Positions 1 through 9,153 are shown, counted from the stretch's first letter. The stretch: 64,000 nt of DNA from Deltaproteobacteria bacterium (GCA_007693585.1 REDH01000196.1:51713-115712), one strand, 5' to 3'. Notes: a model not told the origin generated them from the letters alone. Translations and numbers: made by a program.

Positions 1-106
1 TGCCCAGCTCCTCGGCGAGGTATACCACCCCGTATCCCCCGCGGCCGAGCTCCCGCAGGATCCGGAAGCGGTCGGACAGGAAGTGGACATCTGCAGGCTC
101 GGGCAT
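1..106 (-). CDS. Ser/Thr protein kinase, N-terminus only (partial)
   Basis: Only the first 35 codons lie in the window; the gene continues past base 1. The translation begins MPEPADVHFL and reaches RELGRGGYGVVYLAEELG. This is the beta1-glycine-loop-beta2 start of a Hanks-type protein kinase (GxGxxGxV pattern), the ATP-clamping loop. The ATG at 104-106 is preceded by GGAGG about 11 bases upstream, which supports this start, although the frame stays open further upstream without an obvious better start. Kinases of this type phosphorylate Ser/Thr on regulatory proteins and are numerous in Myxococcota. Nothing can be said about the catalytic core or the C-terminal sensor domain. The gene is divergent from the lytic transglycosylase. 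Confidence 0.8.
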   Translation of the reverse strand, partial: MPEPADVHFLSDRFRILRELGRGGYGVVYLAEELG

Positions 107-293
107 CGGCAAGGGAACCTCCGCGAACGGAATGTCGGTGGATTGCGAGCGCGACTGCCGAGGAATCGGTCCGTCGGCGACCGCGTTGCGGTCACACCCC
201 CTTTTTTGCACGCCGACCCGCTCCCCGGTAGAGAAAAGGTGGGTGCAGCACCGCGCGGCACCGCGCCACACTCCTGCCTCCCGTCCCGAATCC
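107..293. other. divergent intergenic region with a hairpin and T-run
   Basis: This separates the kinase (minus) from the transglycosylase (plus). It holds an inverted repeat GACCGC-GTT-GCGGTC at 179-193 and, eight bases later, six T at 202-207. That looks like a weak terminator or attenuator reading rightward, but no plus-strand gene in the window lies before it. No convincing -35/-10 pair was found. Confidence 0.35.
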
Positions 294-2612
294 ATGTTCC
301 GAAGCGCTCTCCTGCTCCTCGCCGTGTCGCTCATCCTGGCCGTCCTTCCCACCCGGGACGCGACGGGTGAGCCGCAGCTCCGGAGGCTCTCCCGTGAACC
401 CGGGGCGGCGGCCGGTCCCCCTGGCGTTCGCCTCGAAGCGCTCACACCGCTCCATGACGATGCCAGCCTGCGCCGCGCCCTCGCGGACTTCGACCGTGGC
501 CGCACACAACGTGCCGTGGACGCCTTCACCCCGCGCATCGACGACGCGCCCGAACGCGCCGAGCGCCAGCGCGCCCTCTTCCTGGTGGGATGGGGCCTCG
601 CCGAAGCCGAGCGCCACGAGGAAGCCCTCGAGATCCTGACCCGCTGTGTCGAGGACGCGCCGCTCTTTGCGGACTACTGCGCGTGGAGAGCGGCCGAGGC
701 CACCGAGGCGCTCGAACGCTTCGCCGAGGCCGAAGCCTGGGCGCGGATGGTGCGCCCGGACGCCGTCTTCGGCCCAAGGGCCCGCTATCTCCGGGGACGG
801 GTCACCGCCGCCCTGCAACGCCACGAGGAGGCCGTCCGGATCTTCCTCGACTTCCTGGGCGACCATCCGAACGCCTTCTATCGGACCGAGCTGGAGTTCG
901 ACCTCATCTCCTCCCTGCTTGCCATCGAGGACATCGACGAGGCCGCGCTGGCCCTCCACCGGGTCATCGTCAACAATCCCGGCACACCGCATGAGACCCG
1001 TGCGCAGCGCATTCTCGGCGGCATCCAGGCCGGACTGTCCAGCGACGTCACGAGCCGGATCGCCCCCTCGTCCCATGAGGACCGGATTCGGCGAGCCGAG
1101 GTGCTTTACGGCCGACACCGCAGCGAGCAGGTGATCGAGCTGCTCATGCCGGTTCACGGGAGCGAGGGAACCCGAACCGGCGCAGGCTGCCGGGCCACCT
1201 GGCTCATCGCGCGGTCCTGGTCGAAGCTTCGGCGACACGCCAACGCCGCCCCCTTCTATGACGAGATCGTCGGTCAGTGCGACGAGGAGCTGACGCTACG
1301 AGCACTGTACAACGGTGGACGCGCCTGGTGGAACGCGGGCGAGCGCGACCGGGCATTCGACACCTTTCAGCGCATCTGGACCGAGCACCCCGAGCACTCG
1401 TTCTCCGATGATGCCAAGCTCTTCGCGGCCCGCATCCGACGCTCCCAGGGGCGGGAGGACGAGGCGGTCCGCATCCTCGAGGCCCAGATCGCCGCCTACC
1501 CCGACGGCGACATGTTCAAGGATGCCGTCTGGCTCCTCATGGCACGGCACATGCTCGCCGGCGAGTACAGACAGGCCGTTCGCTTCGCAGAGGGAGTCGC
1601 CAGCCACACCGGGGAGGACGATCTGTACTCGCGGGGCCGGATCGCATACTTCCAGGGGCGCGCCCTCGAGCGGCTGAGCCTGCATCGCGAGGCGCGCAGC
1701 ACCTACACGCAGGTCCTGCGGGATCACCCGATGGGCTACTACAGCCTCCTGGCTCTCAATCGCCTCAAGCGCCTCGAACCGGAGCATGCGAGAGGACTCG
1801 TCGCGGAGCTCCGACGGGACTCCCCCCGGACGGAGGGATTCATCCAGCTCGCTCCGGCGCTCGCCCACGACGACGCCTTCCGCCTCGGGCGCGAGTTCCT
1901 CCGCATGGAGCTTCCGACCTTTGCCCAGCGGGAGTTCAACCGGCTGCAGTCCGCCCACCCCAACGACACGGAGCTCGGCTGGGCGATCTCGCTGTTCTTC
2001 CATCACGCGGGCATCCACCACATCTCCCACAACGTGCCCGGATCCCGCACCGGCCTCAATCTCGCCTACCCGGCCGCGAGCAACCGGGAACGCTGGGAGG
2101 TCGCCTACCCACGCCCCTGGTGGGACGAGGTCCAGGACGCCGCCCGCGAACGGGGACTGGATCCCCACCTGATCTACGCCATCATGCGCGAGGAGAGCGG
2201 CTTCCGTGCCCAGGTGGAGAGCTGGGCAAACGCACTCGGGCTGCTGCAGCTGATGCTTCCGACCGCCAACGACATGGCACGACTCACCGGCCGCGGCTCC
2301 GTCACGCGACAACAGCTCCTCGACCCGGCGATCAACATCGAGCTCGGCACCATGTTCATGCGAACCCTCGCCGACCGATACGATGACCACCCCGGACTCG
2401 TCATCGCGGGCTACAATGGCGGGACCGGCAATGTCGGCAACTGGCTGCGCGAGCGCGGCGACATGGACTTCGATCTCTGGGTCGAGGAGATTCCCTTTGG
2501 CCAGACCCGCAACTACGTGAAGCGGGTGTCCATGACCTACTGGGTCTACCGCTGGCTATACGACGAGCATGAACCATGGCTGGACATGCCGGACCGGCTC
2601 CCCTCGCGCTGA
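294..2612 (+). CDS. soluble-type lytic transglycosylase with TPR-like N-terminal region
   Basis: Predicted exported murein hydrolase of 772 residues that cleaves the MurNAc-GlcNAc bond of peptidoglycan to leave 1,6-anhydro ends. Residues 1 to about 27 form a signal peptide (MFRSALLLLAVSLILAVLP). About 500 residues of helical, TPR-like repeats follow (many A/L/E-rich pairs such as RRALADFDRGRTQRAVDAF), as in the superhelical part of Slt70. The C-terminal SLT domain shows YAIMREESGF with the likely catalytic Glu634 before Ser, then ALGLLQLMLPTA and AGYNGG, the three hallmark segments of the family. The frame is open upstream to 132, but only the ATG at 294 places the hydrophobic segment at the N-terminus. 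The Shine-Dalgarno match is poor. The next gene starts 26 bases after the stop. Confidence 0.9.
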   Translation: MFRSALLLLAVSLILAVLPTRDATGEPQLRRLSREPGAAAGPPGVRLEALTPLHDDASLRRALADFDRGRTQRAVDAFTPRIDDAPERAERQRALFLVGWGLAEAERHEEALEILTRCVEDAPLFADYCAWRAAEATEALERFAEAEAWARMVRPDAVFGPRARYLRGRVTAALQRHEEAVRIFLDFLGDHPNAFYRTELEFDLISSLLAIEDIDEAALALHRVIVNNPGTPHETRAQRILGGIQAGLSSDVTSRIAPSSHEDRIRRAEVLYGRHRSEQVIELLMPVHGSEGTRTGAGCRATWLIARSWSKLRRHANAAPFYDEIVGQCDEELTLRALYNGGRAWWNAGERDRAFDTFQRIWTEHPEHSFSDDAKLFAARIRRSQGREDEAVRILEAQIAAYPDGDMFKDAVWLLMARHMLAGEYRQAVRFAEGVASHTGEDDLYSRGRIAYFQGRALERLSLHREARSTYTQVLRDHPMGYYSLLALNRLKRLEPEHARGLVAELRRDSPRTEGFIQLAPALAHDDAFRLGREFLRMELPTFAQREFNRLQSAHPNDTELGWAISLFFHHAGIHHISHNVPGSRTGLNLAYPAASNRERWEVAYPRPWWDEVQDAARERGLDPHLIYAIMREESGFRAQVESWANALGLLQLMLPTANDMARLTGRGSVTRQQLLDPAINIELGTMFMRTLADRYDDHPGLVIAGYNGGTGNVGNWLRERGDMDFDLWVEEIPFGQTRNYVKRVSMTYWVYRWLYDEHEPWLDMPDRLPSR

Positions 2613-2638
2613 ACGGCCTCGAACCACAAGCACAGTCC

Positions 2639-4510
2639 ATGTCCGTCCACGCCTCCCTGCGCGTGCTGCTGCACCGTGATCATCCCCGCCGACGGGACGG
2701 CATCCACCTCGAGGCCCACCGGCGCCGGGAAGAGCTCGATCCGATGATCGACGCGACCGCAGTGCACCTCCACGACGCTTCCCGCCAGGACCCGACGCTG
2801 CCGGTGGATCGCCTGCTCGCGGAGATCGTTCGCTCCCTGGCGAAACCCCCTGCACACCTGCCCGGGCCCGGAGGGCTCCTGCGGCAGGTTCCCGGCACAC
2901 TCCCCGCCCCACCCCGCCAGCTCGTCCGAACGGTGACGCTGGCGGTGGGCCCCTCGGCGGAGCTCGACCAGCCAGTCCTGCGGCTTCTTCTCGATCCGGG
3001 TGGCCCGACCGCACCGGAGCTCCGCGCGGACGGTGAGTGTGCCTGCGCGAGGGTTCGTCCCCCGAGGGGTGGCTCGCGCCCGCTCGCGCGCACGCTCGTC
3101 CAGGGGCTGGCGGCGGTGTTTCCAGGCATGACGAGCCTCGAGGAGGAGCTCGTCACGGAGCTGCAGGCCGCCATCGAGGGCGATGATCTCGTCGATGTCC
3201 CTCCTGCCGTGCCGACACTGGAGGAGCGACTCGACGGCCTACTGCACGCCCAGCTCCTTCCGCTCGACGCCACTGCGGCGCGAGCCGAGACCAGGCGTCT
3301 GTTCCTGATGTCCGTGCGCGCTCATCTTCGTCCGGTGCTGATGGAGAGAGGAAGACTGGATGAGGTCACCCGGGCGCTGCGCAGGCCCGCCATCGCGAGT
3401 CGGGCGATCCAGCCTCTGCGCGGTGTGCATGTCATCTGCGCCGACAACGTTGCGGCCATCAGTGCGCTGCGAGCCGAAGGCACGGCCTTTGACGTCGCCC
3501 TTCTCGACCCCCCCTACAACACGGGCAACCGGTCACGGCCGTATGATGATGCCCATGAAACGAGCACGTGGCTGACGGGAATCGAGTATGTGATCCAGTC
3601 CCTGGAAGCGCTGCTGCACGAGCGGGGCAAGTGCTTCACTCACATCGATGACCACCATGTCAGCGACGTCCGGCTGATCTTTCGGGAACGAGGATGGCAC
3701 GAGCTTGCGTGTGTCGTGGTGAAGATGAGCGAACTGTCGGGGGTCAAGATGACCCATGCCGCGACAAGGCTCCCTCGGCTCAAGGAGTACGTCCTCGCGC
3801 AGGGGCGCTCCCCGCGCGCCGAGCTCCACGTCCCTCGCATCCCCAAGGAGCGCGAGACCCTTCGGCGCTATGCCGCATACTACACGCGCATCGTTCGCAA
3901 CCCCGAGGACCCACCGGAGCGCTGGATCCTGCAGCCGGTCCGGGAGGCGATGGCCGAGGAAGGTCTGGATCCCGGAGACGAGGACGCGCTGCTGGACTAT
4001 CGCATCCGGCACGCCGACCGGGTCGTCTACCGGACGAACAACCGGACGATAGCCGCATGGCGGACGCGGCACCCCGACGCCCCGCCCATCTGCCGCGTCA
4101 CCTCCCCCGATGGCCGGAGCTGGATCGCGTGGGGCGACCGAGAGCTGCTGGTGCTGTCGCGCTTTCTGGACGCACCGCTCGGCGATCTCTGGCTCGACAT
4201 CTCCACGATCAACCTTCGACGCGAGCTCCTCGGGCTCCCGGTCTACCGGGGAGGACAGAAGCCCATCGCACTCACACACCGTCTCCTGGACCTCCTGCCC
4301 GACAACCCGCTCCGCGTTCTGGACCCCTGGGCCGGCTCCGGCACCACCGGACACGCGGTGCTCGATGTCCTCGCCGGTGGCCGCGAGGCGTCTGCCGTGC
4401 TCGTGGAGGTGATCCCGGATGTCGCCGCGCGCTGCACCGAGCGCCTGCGACGTGCTGCCGCCGCGCATGACTTGCCGGCGAACGTGGTGCAATTCACCCG
4501 CCTCGGCTGA
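2639..4510 (+). CDS. site-specific DNA methyltransferase, type III Mod-like (beta class), apparently solitary
   Basis: Predicted amino-methyltransferase of 623 residues that would methylate an exocyclic amino group of adenine (or cytosine) using S-adenosylmethionine. The catalytic motif DPPYNTGNR begins at residue 290. The SAM-binding motif is DPWAGSGTTGHAV at residue 562. This order (catalytic motif first, FxGxG-type motif second) is the beta class typical of type III Mod subunits, as is the stretch SGVKMTHAATRLPRLKEYV. The roughly 280 residues before the catalytic motif are longer than in usual Mod proteins and I recognise nothing in them. No Res-type helicase/nuclease gene lies on either side, so it is probably an orphan methylase for regulation or for protection against incoming systems. 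An in-frame ATG at 2576 exists but overlaps the previous gene; 2639 is preferred. Confidence 0.8.
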   Translation: MSVHASLRVLLHRDHPRRRDGIHLEAHRRREELDPMIDATAVHLHDASRQDPTLPVDRLLAEIVRSLAKPPAHLPGPGGLLRQVPGTLPAPPRQLVRTVTLAVGPSAELDQPVLRLLLDPGGPTAPELRADGECACARVRPPRGGSRPLARTLVQGLAAVFPGMTSLEEELVTELQAAIEGDDLVDVPPAVPTLEERLDGLLHAQLLPLDATAARAETRRLFLMSVRAHLRPVLMERGRLDEVTRALRRPAIASRAIQPLRGVHVICADNVAAISALRAEGTAFDVALLDPPYNTGNRSRPYDDAHETSTWLTGIEYVIQSLEALLHERGKCFTHIDDHHVSDVRLIFRERGWHELACVVVKMSELSGVKMTHAATRLPRLKEYVLAQGRSPRAELHVPRIPKERETLRRYAAYYTRIVRNPEDPPERWILQPVREAMAEEGLDPGDEDALLDYRIRHADRVVYRTNNRTIAAWRTRHPDAPPICRVTSPDGRSWIAWGDRELLVLSRFLDAPLGDLWLDISTINLRRELLGLPVYRGGQKPIALTHRLLDLLPDNPLRVLDPWAGSGTTGHAVLDVLAGGREASAVLVEVIPDVAARCTERLRRAAAAHDLPANVVQFTRLG

Positions 4511-4521
4511 ACCCGCACAAC

Positions 4522-4551
4522 TTGACCCTGACGTCCGGGCGTCGCTAGCTG
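4522..4551 (+). promoter_or_regulatory. possible sigma70-type promoter of the OmpA-like gene
   Basis: TTGACC at 4522-4527 and TAGCTG at 4546-4551 are separated by 18 bases, 43 bases before the next start codon. The -35 matches five of six consensus bases and the -10 is weak. A short inverted repeat GACG...CGTC sits in the spacer. Confidence 0.35.
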
Positions 4552-4594
4552 TCATTCGGCGAGCCGAACGAACCACTTCAGGATGGAGGAGGCC

Positions 4595-6505
4595 ATGGCG
4601 ACCGGATGGAGAGGGATGCACACACTGGGCGTGATGGGCCTCCTGGCCACGACGGTGTTCGGGGGCACGGCGTCCGCGGGCGAGCAGGCAGGAGAGCCCG
4701 CATGGGGGGTGGAGGGTGCGCCCACGTCGACCGGGGTTTCCGGGCTGAACCGGGTTCCCACGGCCACCGGTATCGACGCCGGTCAGGTCGCGTTCGGCGT
4801 CCACGGCAGTTTCTTCCGGGGCTCGGACGCCGTGCGCCGGGGGGACGAGACGCGCCGGAACACCGGATCCTTCACGCTGAGCATTCGCCCCCTCGAGGAG
4901 CTCGAGGTCTTCGCCTCGCTCTCCTCCCGCGCCGTGCGCAACAGCTTCGCCAACCCCGAGCTGATGCAGAGCACGGGCAACCTCGGCCTGGGATCCCGGG
5001 GAGGAGTCGAGGTGTTCGACGGGCTGCACGTGGGCGGAATGCTCGCCTTCGACTTCCCGGCGGGTGCGGAGAGCGTGGGCATCGCCTTCGACAGCTCGAC
5101 CATCACGCTGCTCGCGATGGGCACGGCGGACCTGCGCACCCTCGTGGACGAGACCGTTCCCGTCCGGGCTCACCTCGCCACCGGGCCCGTGATCGACAAC
5201 ACGAGGAACCTGTTCGCGCAGGAGCTCACGCGCCCGGAGCGGTTCGGACAGGACGTCACCGCCTACAGCCGCTGGCGACTCGGCCTCGGCGTCGACGCGC
5301 CGCTGCCCTGGGTCACACCGTACGTCGAGTGGGTGCTCGACATTCCGATCAACCCGCCCTGCTCCAACACCCTCACGGTTCGGTGCGTGGGAGACAGCGG
5401 CTTCGCCGCCTTCCCCTCGTTCGTGACCCTCGGGGCCCGGGGCACGCCCATGGTGGAGGGTCTCGTGCTCCACACCGGGGTCGAGCTGGGCATGACCACC
5501 AACGAGTCCCAGGGCACCCCGGCGATTCCGGCATGGAACTGGATCTTCGGTGCATCGTGGGCCTTTGACGCCATCGGCCCGGCCGCGTCGCGCGAGCGCG
5601 GAGCGCCCACGGAGCGCGCTTCGCGCGGCGCCGAGTTGGCCTCCGTGTCCGGGCGCGTGGTGGACAGCCATACCGGCGAGTCCCTCGCCGGGGTGCGCGT
5701 CCGCTGGGCGGATCAGTCGTGGTCGGACCAGGTCGTCGATGACGCGGGGCGGTTCCTCTCGGCGCCGGTTCTCGTCGGCACGGAGGCGGCCATCGAGTTC
5801 TCGCGGGAGGGCTACGAGACGCGCACCGAGCGGTTCCGTGTGCCCGCCGAGGGGCTGGCCCTCGACATCGCGATGGACGAAGCCATCGAAGGTGCGCGCT
5901 TCGCGGGCACGGTGACGCTCGAGCAGGGCACGGCCGAGGCCGCACGCCTTCACGCCGTGCGGCCGGGCGAGCACGAGGAGATCGCCGTCACCGCCGACGG
6001 GCACTTCGAGGCCGACCTCGAGCCGGGCACGTGGCTGCTGTACGTGACCGCGCCCGGACACCGGACGGTCCGTCAGCGTCAGCCCCTCGAGGCCGGTCGA
6101 CAGGAGGCCGCATTCGATCTCCCGCTGCTCGAGCCGGGAGAGCCGCGCCTCCTCCCCGACCGTCTCCTGTTCGACGACCCGATCGACGAGGTCGTGTTCG
6201 ACGGAGAGTCCCTCGATCCCGGCTCCATGGACGCCATCGCACGGATCGCGACCCTCCTGGACGCCACACGGGGGCTTCGACTCCAGGTGCGCACCCACAC
6301 CGACGACAGGGAGGACGAAGAAGAGGAGCGGCGACTGACCGAAGCGCGCGCGCAGGCCGTCCTCGACGCATTGCTCGCAGCCGGGGTCCAGGAGGGCCGC
6401 GTGACCTCCGAGGCGGTGGGTGCAGCCGAGCCGCTCGTTCCGAACCTCAACGAGCGCAACCGTGCCCGCAACAACCGGGTGGAGTTCGTCGTCATCGGCC
6501 CCTGA
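4595..6505 (+). CDS. OmpA-family outer membrane protein with carboxypeptidase-regulatory-like domain
   Basis: Predicted envelope protein of 636 residues. A signal peptide ends near Ala28 (GGTASA-GEQ). Residues 30 to about 330 look like an outer-membrane beta-barrel (alternating aromatic/polar strands, many Gly). Residues 345-430 (VSGRVVDSHTGESLAGVRV) resemble the CarboxypepD_reg beta-sandwich. The C-terminal 110 residues form an OmpA-like peptidoglycan-binding domain containing VFDGESLDPGSMDAIARIA and ending in NERNRARNNRVEFVV, the NxxRRVEF-type signature. The start is fixed by GGAGGAGG just before the ATG at 4595; the ATG at 4583 lies inside that ribosome-binding site. It probably tethers the outer membrane to the cell wall. 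A 6-bp hairpin GGCCCC-TGAG-GGGGCC spans the stop codon. The order barrel, sandwich, OmpA domain is less common than barrel-OmpA alone. Confidence 0.85.
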   Translation: MATGWRGMHTLGVMGLLATTVFGGTASAGEQAGEPAWGVEGAPTSTGVSGLNRVPTATGIDAGQVAFGVHGSFFRGSDAVRRGDETRRNTGSFTLSIRPLEELEVFASLSSRAVRNSFANPELMQSTGNLGLGSRGGVEVFDGLHVGGMLAFDFPAGAESVGIAFDSSTITLLAMGTADLRTLVDETVPVRAHLATGPVIDNTRNLFAQELTRPERFGQDVTAYSRWRLGLGVDAPLPWVTPYVEWVLDIPINPPCSNTLTVRCVGDSGFAAFPSFVTLGARGTPMVEGLVLHTGVELGMTTNESQGTPAIPAWNWIFGASWAFDAIGPAASRERGAPTERASRGAELASVSGRVVDSHTGESLAGVRVRWADQSWSDQVVDDAGRFLSAPVLVGTEAAIEFSREGYETRTERFRVPAEGLALDIAMDEAIEGARFAGTVTLEQGTAEAARLHAVRPGEHEEIAVTADGHFEADLEPGTWLLYVTAPGHRTVRQRQPLEAGRQEAAFDLPLLEPGEPRLLPDRLLFDDPIDEVVFDGESLDPGSMDAIARIATLLDATRGLRLQVRTHTDDREDEEEERRLTEARAQAVLDALLAAGVQEGRVTSEAVGAAEPLVPNLNERNRARNNRVEFVVIGP

Positions 6506-6695
6506 GGGGGCCCCTGCGCACACGTCGCGCACGCGCTCCGGCTGCAGGTCTCGGCCTCGTGGCGCCCAACCGGTGCACCGTTCCGCTGGCCGGAGAGGGT
6601 ACCTCCCTTGCACGCGGGGGACTGGCGCCTCAACAGGAGCAGCGGGTGCGCCGCGCCGGTTGCGGGGCAAGCACGACCAGGCTCGAGGGGACGAC

Positions 6696-7574
6696 ATGAC
6701 CGCCGACGCGCTGAGTGTGGGAGGAGTGCCCGAGCACTTCAACCTTCCGTTCGAGGACTTGACCGAAGGGGGACACTCGCTCCTCCGGTGGCAGAGCATG
6801 CCGTCGGGCACCGGATCCATGTGCCGGGCCCTCGACGACGGGACACTGGATGTCGCGGTGCTTCTCACGGAGGGCATCGTGCGCCACATCCACGAGGGAA
6901 GTGCGGCACGGATGGTGGGGACATTCACCGAGACGCCGTTGCGGTGGGGGGTGCACGTGGCAGCGGACAGCCCGGTCGTGCACGAGGAGGACCTGCGGGC
7001 GCTGCGGTTCGGCATCAGCCGCTCGGGGTCGGGCTCGCACCTGATGGCGTGCATCCACGCATCATCGCGCGGCTGGCCCGTGCCGGCGTTCGAGGAGGTG
7101 GGCGGCTTCGAGGGTGCGCGCGCGGCGCTGCGGGAGGGGAAAATCGACGCATTCCTCCACGAGAAGACGATGGCCCTGCCGCTCGTGCACGCGGGAGAGT
7201 GGCGTCGTGTTGCGGAGGTGAGCGGACCCTGGCCGGCTTTCGTGTACGCCGTTCGGGAGGGCCTGATGCAGGATCGGGCGGAGGATGTCGCGAGACTGAT
7301 CCGGCTTGCGGACGAGGCCGCCGGAGCGAGGGCGTCGGCACCCGACGGCACGGTCGCCGCGATCGTGGCGCTGCACGGGATCCCGGCGGACGATGCCCGC
7401 GCGTGGCTTGCGGAGACTCGCTGGAACTCACGGATGGAGCTGTCATCGGGGATGCTCGACCGGGTCACGTCGACGCTCGCGCGTCATGGGTTGCTCGACG
7501 CGCCGCTGCCTCCTTCGGATCTTCTGGCCCCAGGGGTTGTGCTTCGGGCGCAGGGTGCTGCGGGGCACGCATGA
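6696..7574 (+). CDS. Ca3427-like periplasmic-binding-protein-fold protein
   Basis: Protein of 292 residues with the type 2 periplasmic binding fold. It resembles the Ca3427-like subgroup: GVPEHFNLPF near the start, SMPSGTGSMCRALDDG, VLLTEG, GTFTETPLRWGVH and FGISRSGSGSHLMA follow that family in order. Such proteins bind small heterocyclic or amino-acid-like ligands. This one lacks a signal peptide and no permease or ATPase gene adjoins it, so it is more likely a cytosolic ligand-binding or enzyme-like protein than a transporter component. The start ATG at 6696 follows GAGGGG by about five bases. The last codons overlap a hairpin that may act as the terminator. The ligand cannot be told from the sequence. 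Confidence 0.7.
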   Translation: MTADALSVGGVPEHFNLPFEDLTEGGHSLLRWQSMPSGTGSMCRALDDGTLDVAVLLTEGIVRHIHEGSAARMVGTFTETPLRWGVHVAADSPVVHEEDLRALRFGISRSGSGSHLMACIHASSRGWPVPAFEEVGGFEGARAALREGKIDAFLHEKTMALPLVHAGEWRRVAEVSGPWPAFVYAVREGLMQDRAEDVARLIRLADEAAGARASAPDGTVAAIVALHGIPADDARAWLAETRWNSRMELSSGMLDRVTSTLARHGLLDAPLPPSDLLAPGVVLRAQGAAGHA

Positions 7575-7599
7575 CAGCCGGACCGGCCCGGGTCATGCG
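7568..7599 (+). terminator. stem-loop at the end of the binding-protein gene
   Basis: A perfect 8-bp stem, CGCATGAC (7568-7575) with GTCATGCG (7592-7599), includes the TGA stop codon. The 16-base loop is itself CCGG-rich. No T-run follows, so this may be a Rho-dependent or mRNA-stabilising structure rather than a classic terminator. Confidence 0.4.
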
Positions 7600-7604
7600 C
7601 CCTG

Positions 7605-7633
7605 TTGACCATCCGGCCGCCCGCCGTTAGAGC
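7605..7633 (+). promoter_or_regulatory. candidate promoter of the lpd-E2 operon
   Basis: TTGACC (7605-7610), a 17-base spacer, then TAGAGC (7628-7633), about 100 bases upstream of lpdA. The -35 box is five of six to consensus. The same -10 hexamer TAGAGC recurs with the same 17-base spacing upstream of ahcY in this window, which raises my trust in it slightly. Confidence 0.45.
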
Positions 7634-7735
7634 TACGCGCGCCGCGCCGGACGGGGGACTCGCTGCCTGCGGGAAGCGAGCGTTCGGCCTGCGGGGAAGA
7701 TCGGTCCATCGCCCACTGCACGACGAGGAGTGCCC

Positions 7736-9142
7736 GTGTCCGCAAACCAGGTTGACGTAACCGTCATCGGCAGTGGCCCAGGGGGCTACGTGGCTGCCAT
7801 TCGCTGTGCCCAGCTCGGTCTGAAGACCGCGATCGTGGAGAAGGACGACCGGCTCGGCGGGACTTGTCTTCTCCGGGGCTGCATCCCCACGAAGGCCCTG
7901 CTGGAGAGCGCTCATCTCTATGACAAGATGCAGAAGGCGAAGACCTGGGGCATCCGGGCGGACGGGGTGGACGTGGACTTCGCCGGCGTCCAGAAGTATC
8001 GCGGGAAGGTCGTGACGCAGAATTCGAAGGGCGTCGCGTTCCTGATGCGGAAGAACAGGATCGAGGTCCACCAGGGACACGGGCGCCTTGCGGGCAAGGG
8101 GCGCGTGACGGTGACCGCCGCGGATGGTTCGGTCACCGAGCTGCGCACGAAGCACGTGATCCTGGCGACGGGATCGGTGTGCAAGGACCTCCCGTTCATC
8201 GAGATGGACCACCGGCGCACCATCAACTCGGACGACATCCTCGAGATCGACCGGATCCCGGAGCGCCTTATCGTGATGGGCGCCGGGGCGGTCGGCACGG
8301 AGTTCGCCAGCATCTACAATTCCTTCGGCTCGAAGACGACACTCGTCGAGTTTCAGGAACACATCCTGCCCATCGAGGACACGGACGTCTCGGTCGAGCT
8401 GGCCCGCGTGCTCGGCAAGCGCGGCATCGATGTTCGGACCGGAACGGCCATCAAGACCGTCGACTTCACAAGGGACGGCGTGAAGGTCACCATGGAGAAG
8501 GACGGCCAGAGCGAGACGCTGGAGGCCGACGTCCTGCTCGTGGCGGTCGGGCGGGCCCCCGTGACCGGCGACCTCGGGCTCGACGGGACGGGCGTGAAGC
8601 TCGATGATCGCGGTCAGGTCGAGGTCGACGATCACCTCCGCACGGGAGAGCCGAACGTCTGGGCGATCGGCGACATCATCGCGACGCCCTGGCTCGCGCA
8701 CGTGGCCAGCCATGAGGGCGTGCTCGTGGCCGAGCAGATCGCGGGGAAGAAGGTTCACCCGTTCAACTACGACCACACGCCGAACTGCACCTACTGCGAC
8801 CCCGAAGTGGCTTCGGTGGGCCTCACCGAGCGGGAGGCGAAGAAGCGCGGGTACGATGTGAAGACCGGGGTGTTCCCCTTCAGCGCGAGCGGAAAGGCCC
8901 GGATCATGGGAGAGGACGCGGGCTTCATCAAGCTCGTGGCCGAGACGAAGTACGACCAGCTCCTCGGCGCCCACATCATCGGTCCCAAGGCCACCGAGCT
9001 GATCGCCGAGCTCGCGGTGGCGCTCCACCTGGAGTCGACCGTGGAAGAGATCTTCCACACCATCCATCCGCACCCGACCCTCTCCGAGGGCGTCGGCGAA
9101 GCTGCCGCCGCCGCCTTCCTCGGCGCTCCCATCCACTTCTGA
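7736..9142 (+). CDS. lpdA: dihydrolipoyl dehydrogenase (E3)
   Basis: FAD flavoenzyme of 468 residues that reoxidises dihydrolipoamide with NAD+ in 2-oxoacid dehydrogenase complexes. The N-terminal FAD-binding motif GSGPGGYVAA is followed by the redox pair Cys44/Cys49 in GGTCLLRGCIP; most relatives have Asn-Val where this has Leu-Arg. The NAD-binding motif is GAGAVGTEFAS. The C-terminal dimer-interface dyad HPTLSE supplies His446 and Glu451. GAGGAG at 7725-7730 sits five bases before the GTG at 7736. A GTG at 7730 overlaps that site, so 7736 is the better start. The E2 gene begins 11 bases after the stop, so the two are surely co-transcribed. No E1 gene is adjacent in the window. Confidence 0.95.
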   Translation: MSANQVDVTVIGSGPGGYVAAIRCAQLGLKTAIVEKDDRLGGTCLLRGCIPTKALLESAHLYDKMQKAKTWGIRADGVDVDFAGVQKYRGKVVTQNSKGVAFLMRKNRIEVHQGHGRLAGKGRVTVTAADGSVTELRTKHVILATGSVCKDLPFIEMDHRRTINSDDILEIDRIPERLIVMGAGAVGTEFASIYNSFGSKTTLVEFQEHILPIEDTDVSVELARVLGKRGIDVRTGTAIKTVDFTRDGVKVTMEKDGQSETLEADVLLVAVGRAPVTGDLGLDGTGVKLDDRGQVEVDDHLRTGEPNVWAIGDIIATPWLAHVASHEGVLVAEQIAGKKVHPFNYDHTPNCTYCDPEVASVGLTEREAKKRGYDVKTGVFPFSASGKARIMGEDAGFIKLVAETKYDQLLGAHIIGPKATELIAELAVALHLESTVEEIFHTIHPHPTLSEGVGEAAAAAFLGAPIHF

Positions 9143-9153
9143 CGAGGAACAGC

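Noticed and set aside
179..207. Hairpin plus six T as a true terminator
   Set aside because: Eight bases separate the stem from the T-run, and no plus-strand gene is seen upstream.
3533..7468. 1,311-codon minus-strand open frame opposite the methyltransferase, OmpA-like and binding-protein genes
   Set aside because: It crosses three clear plus-strand genes and has no recognisable domain; long antisense frames are expected at this base composition.
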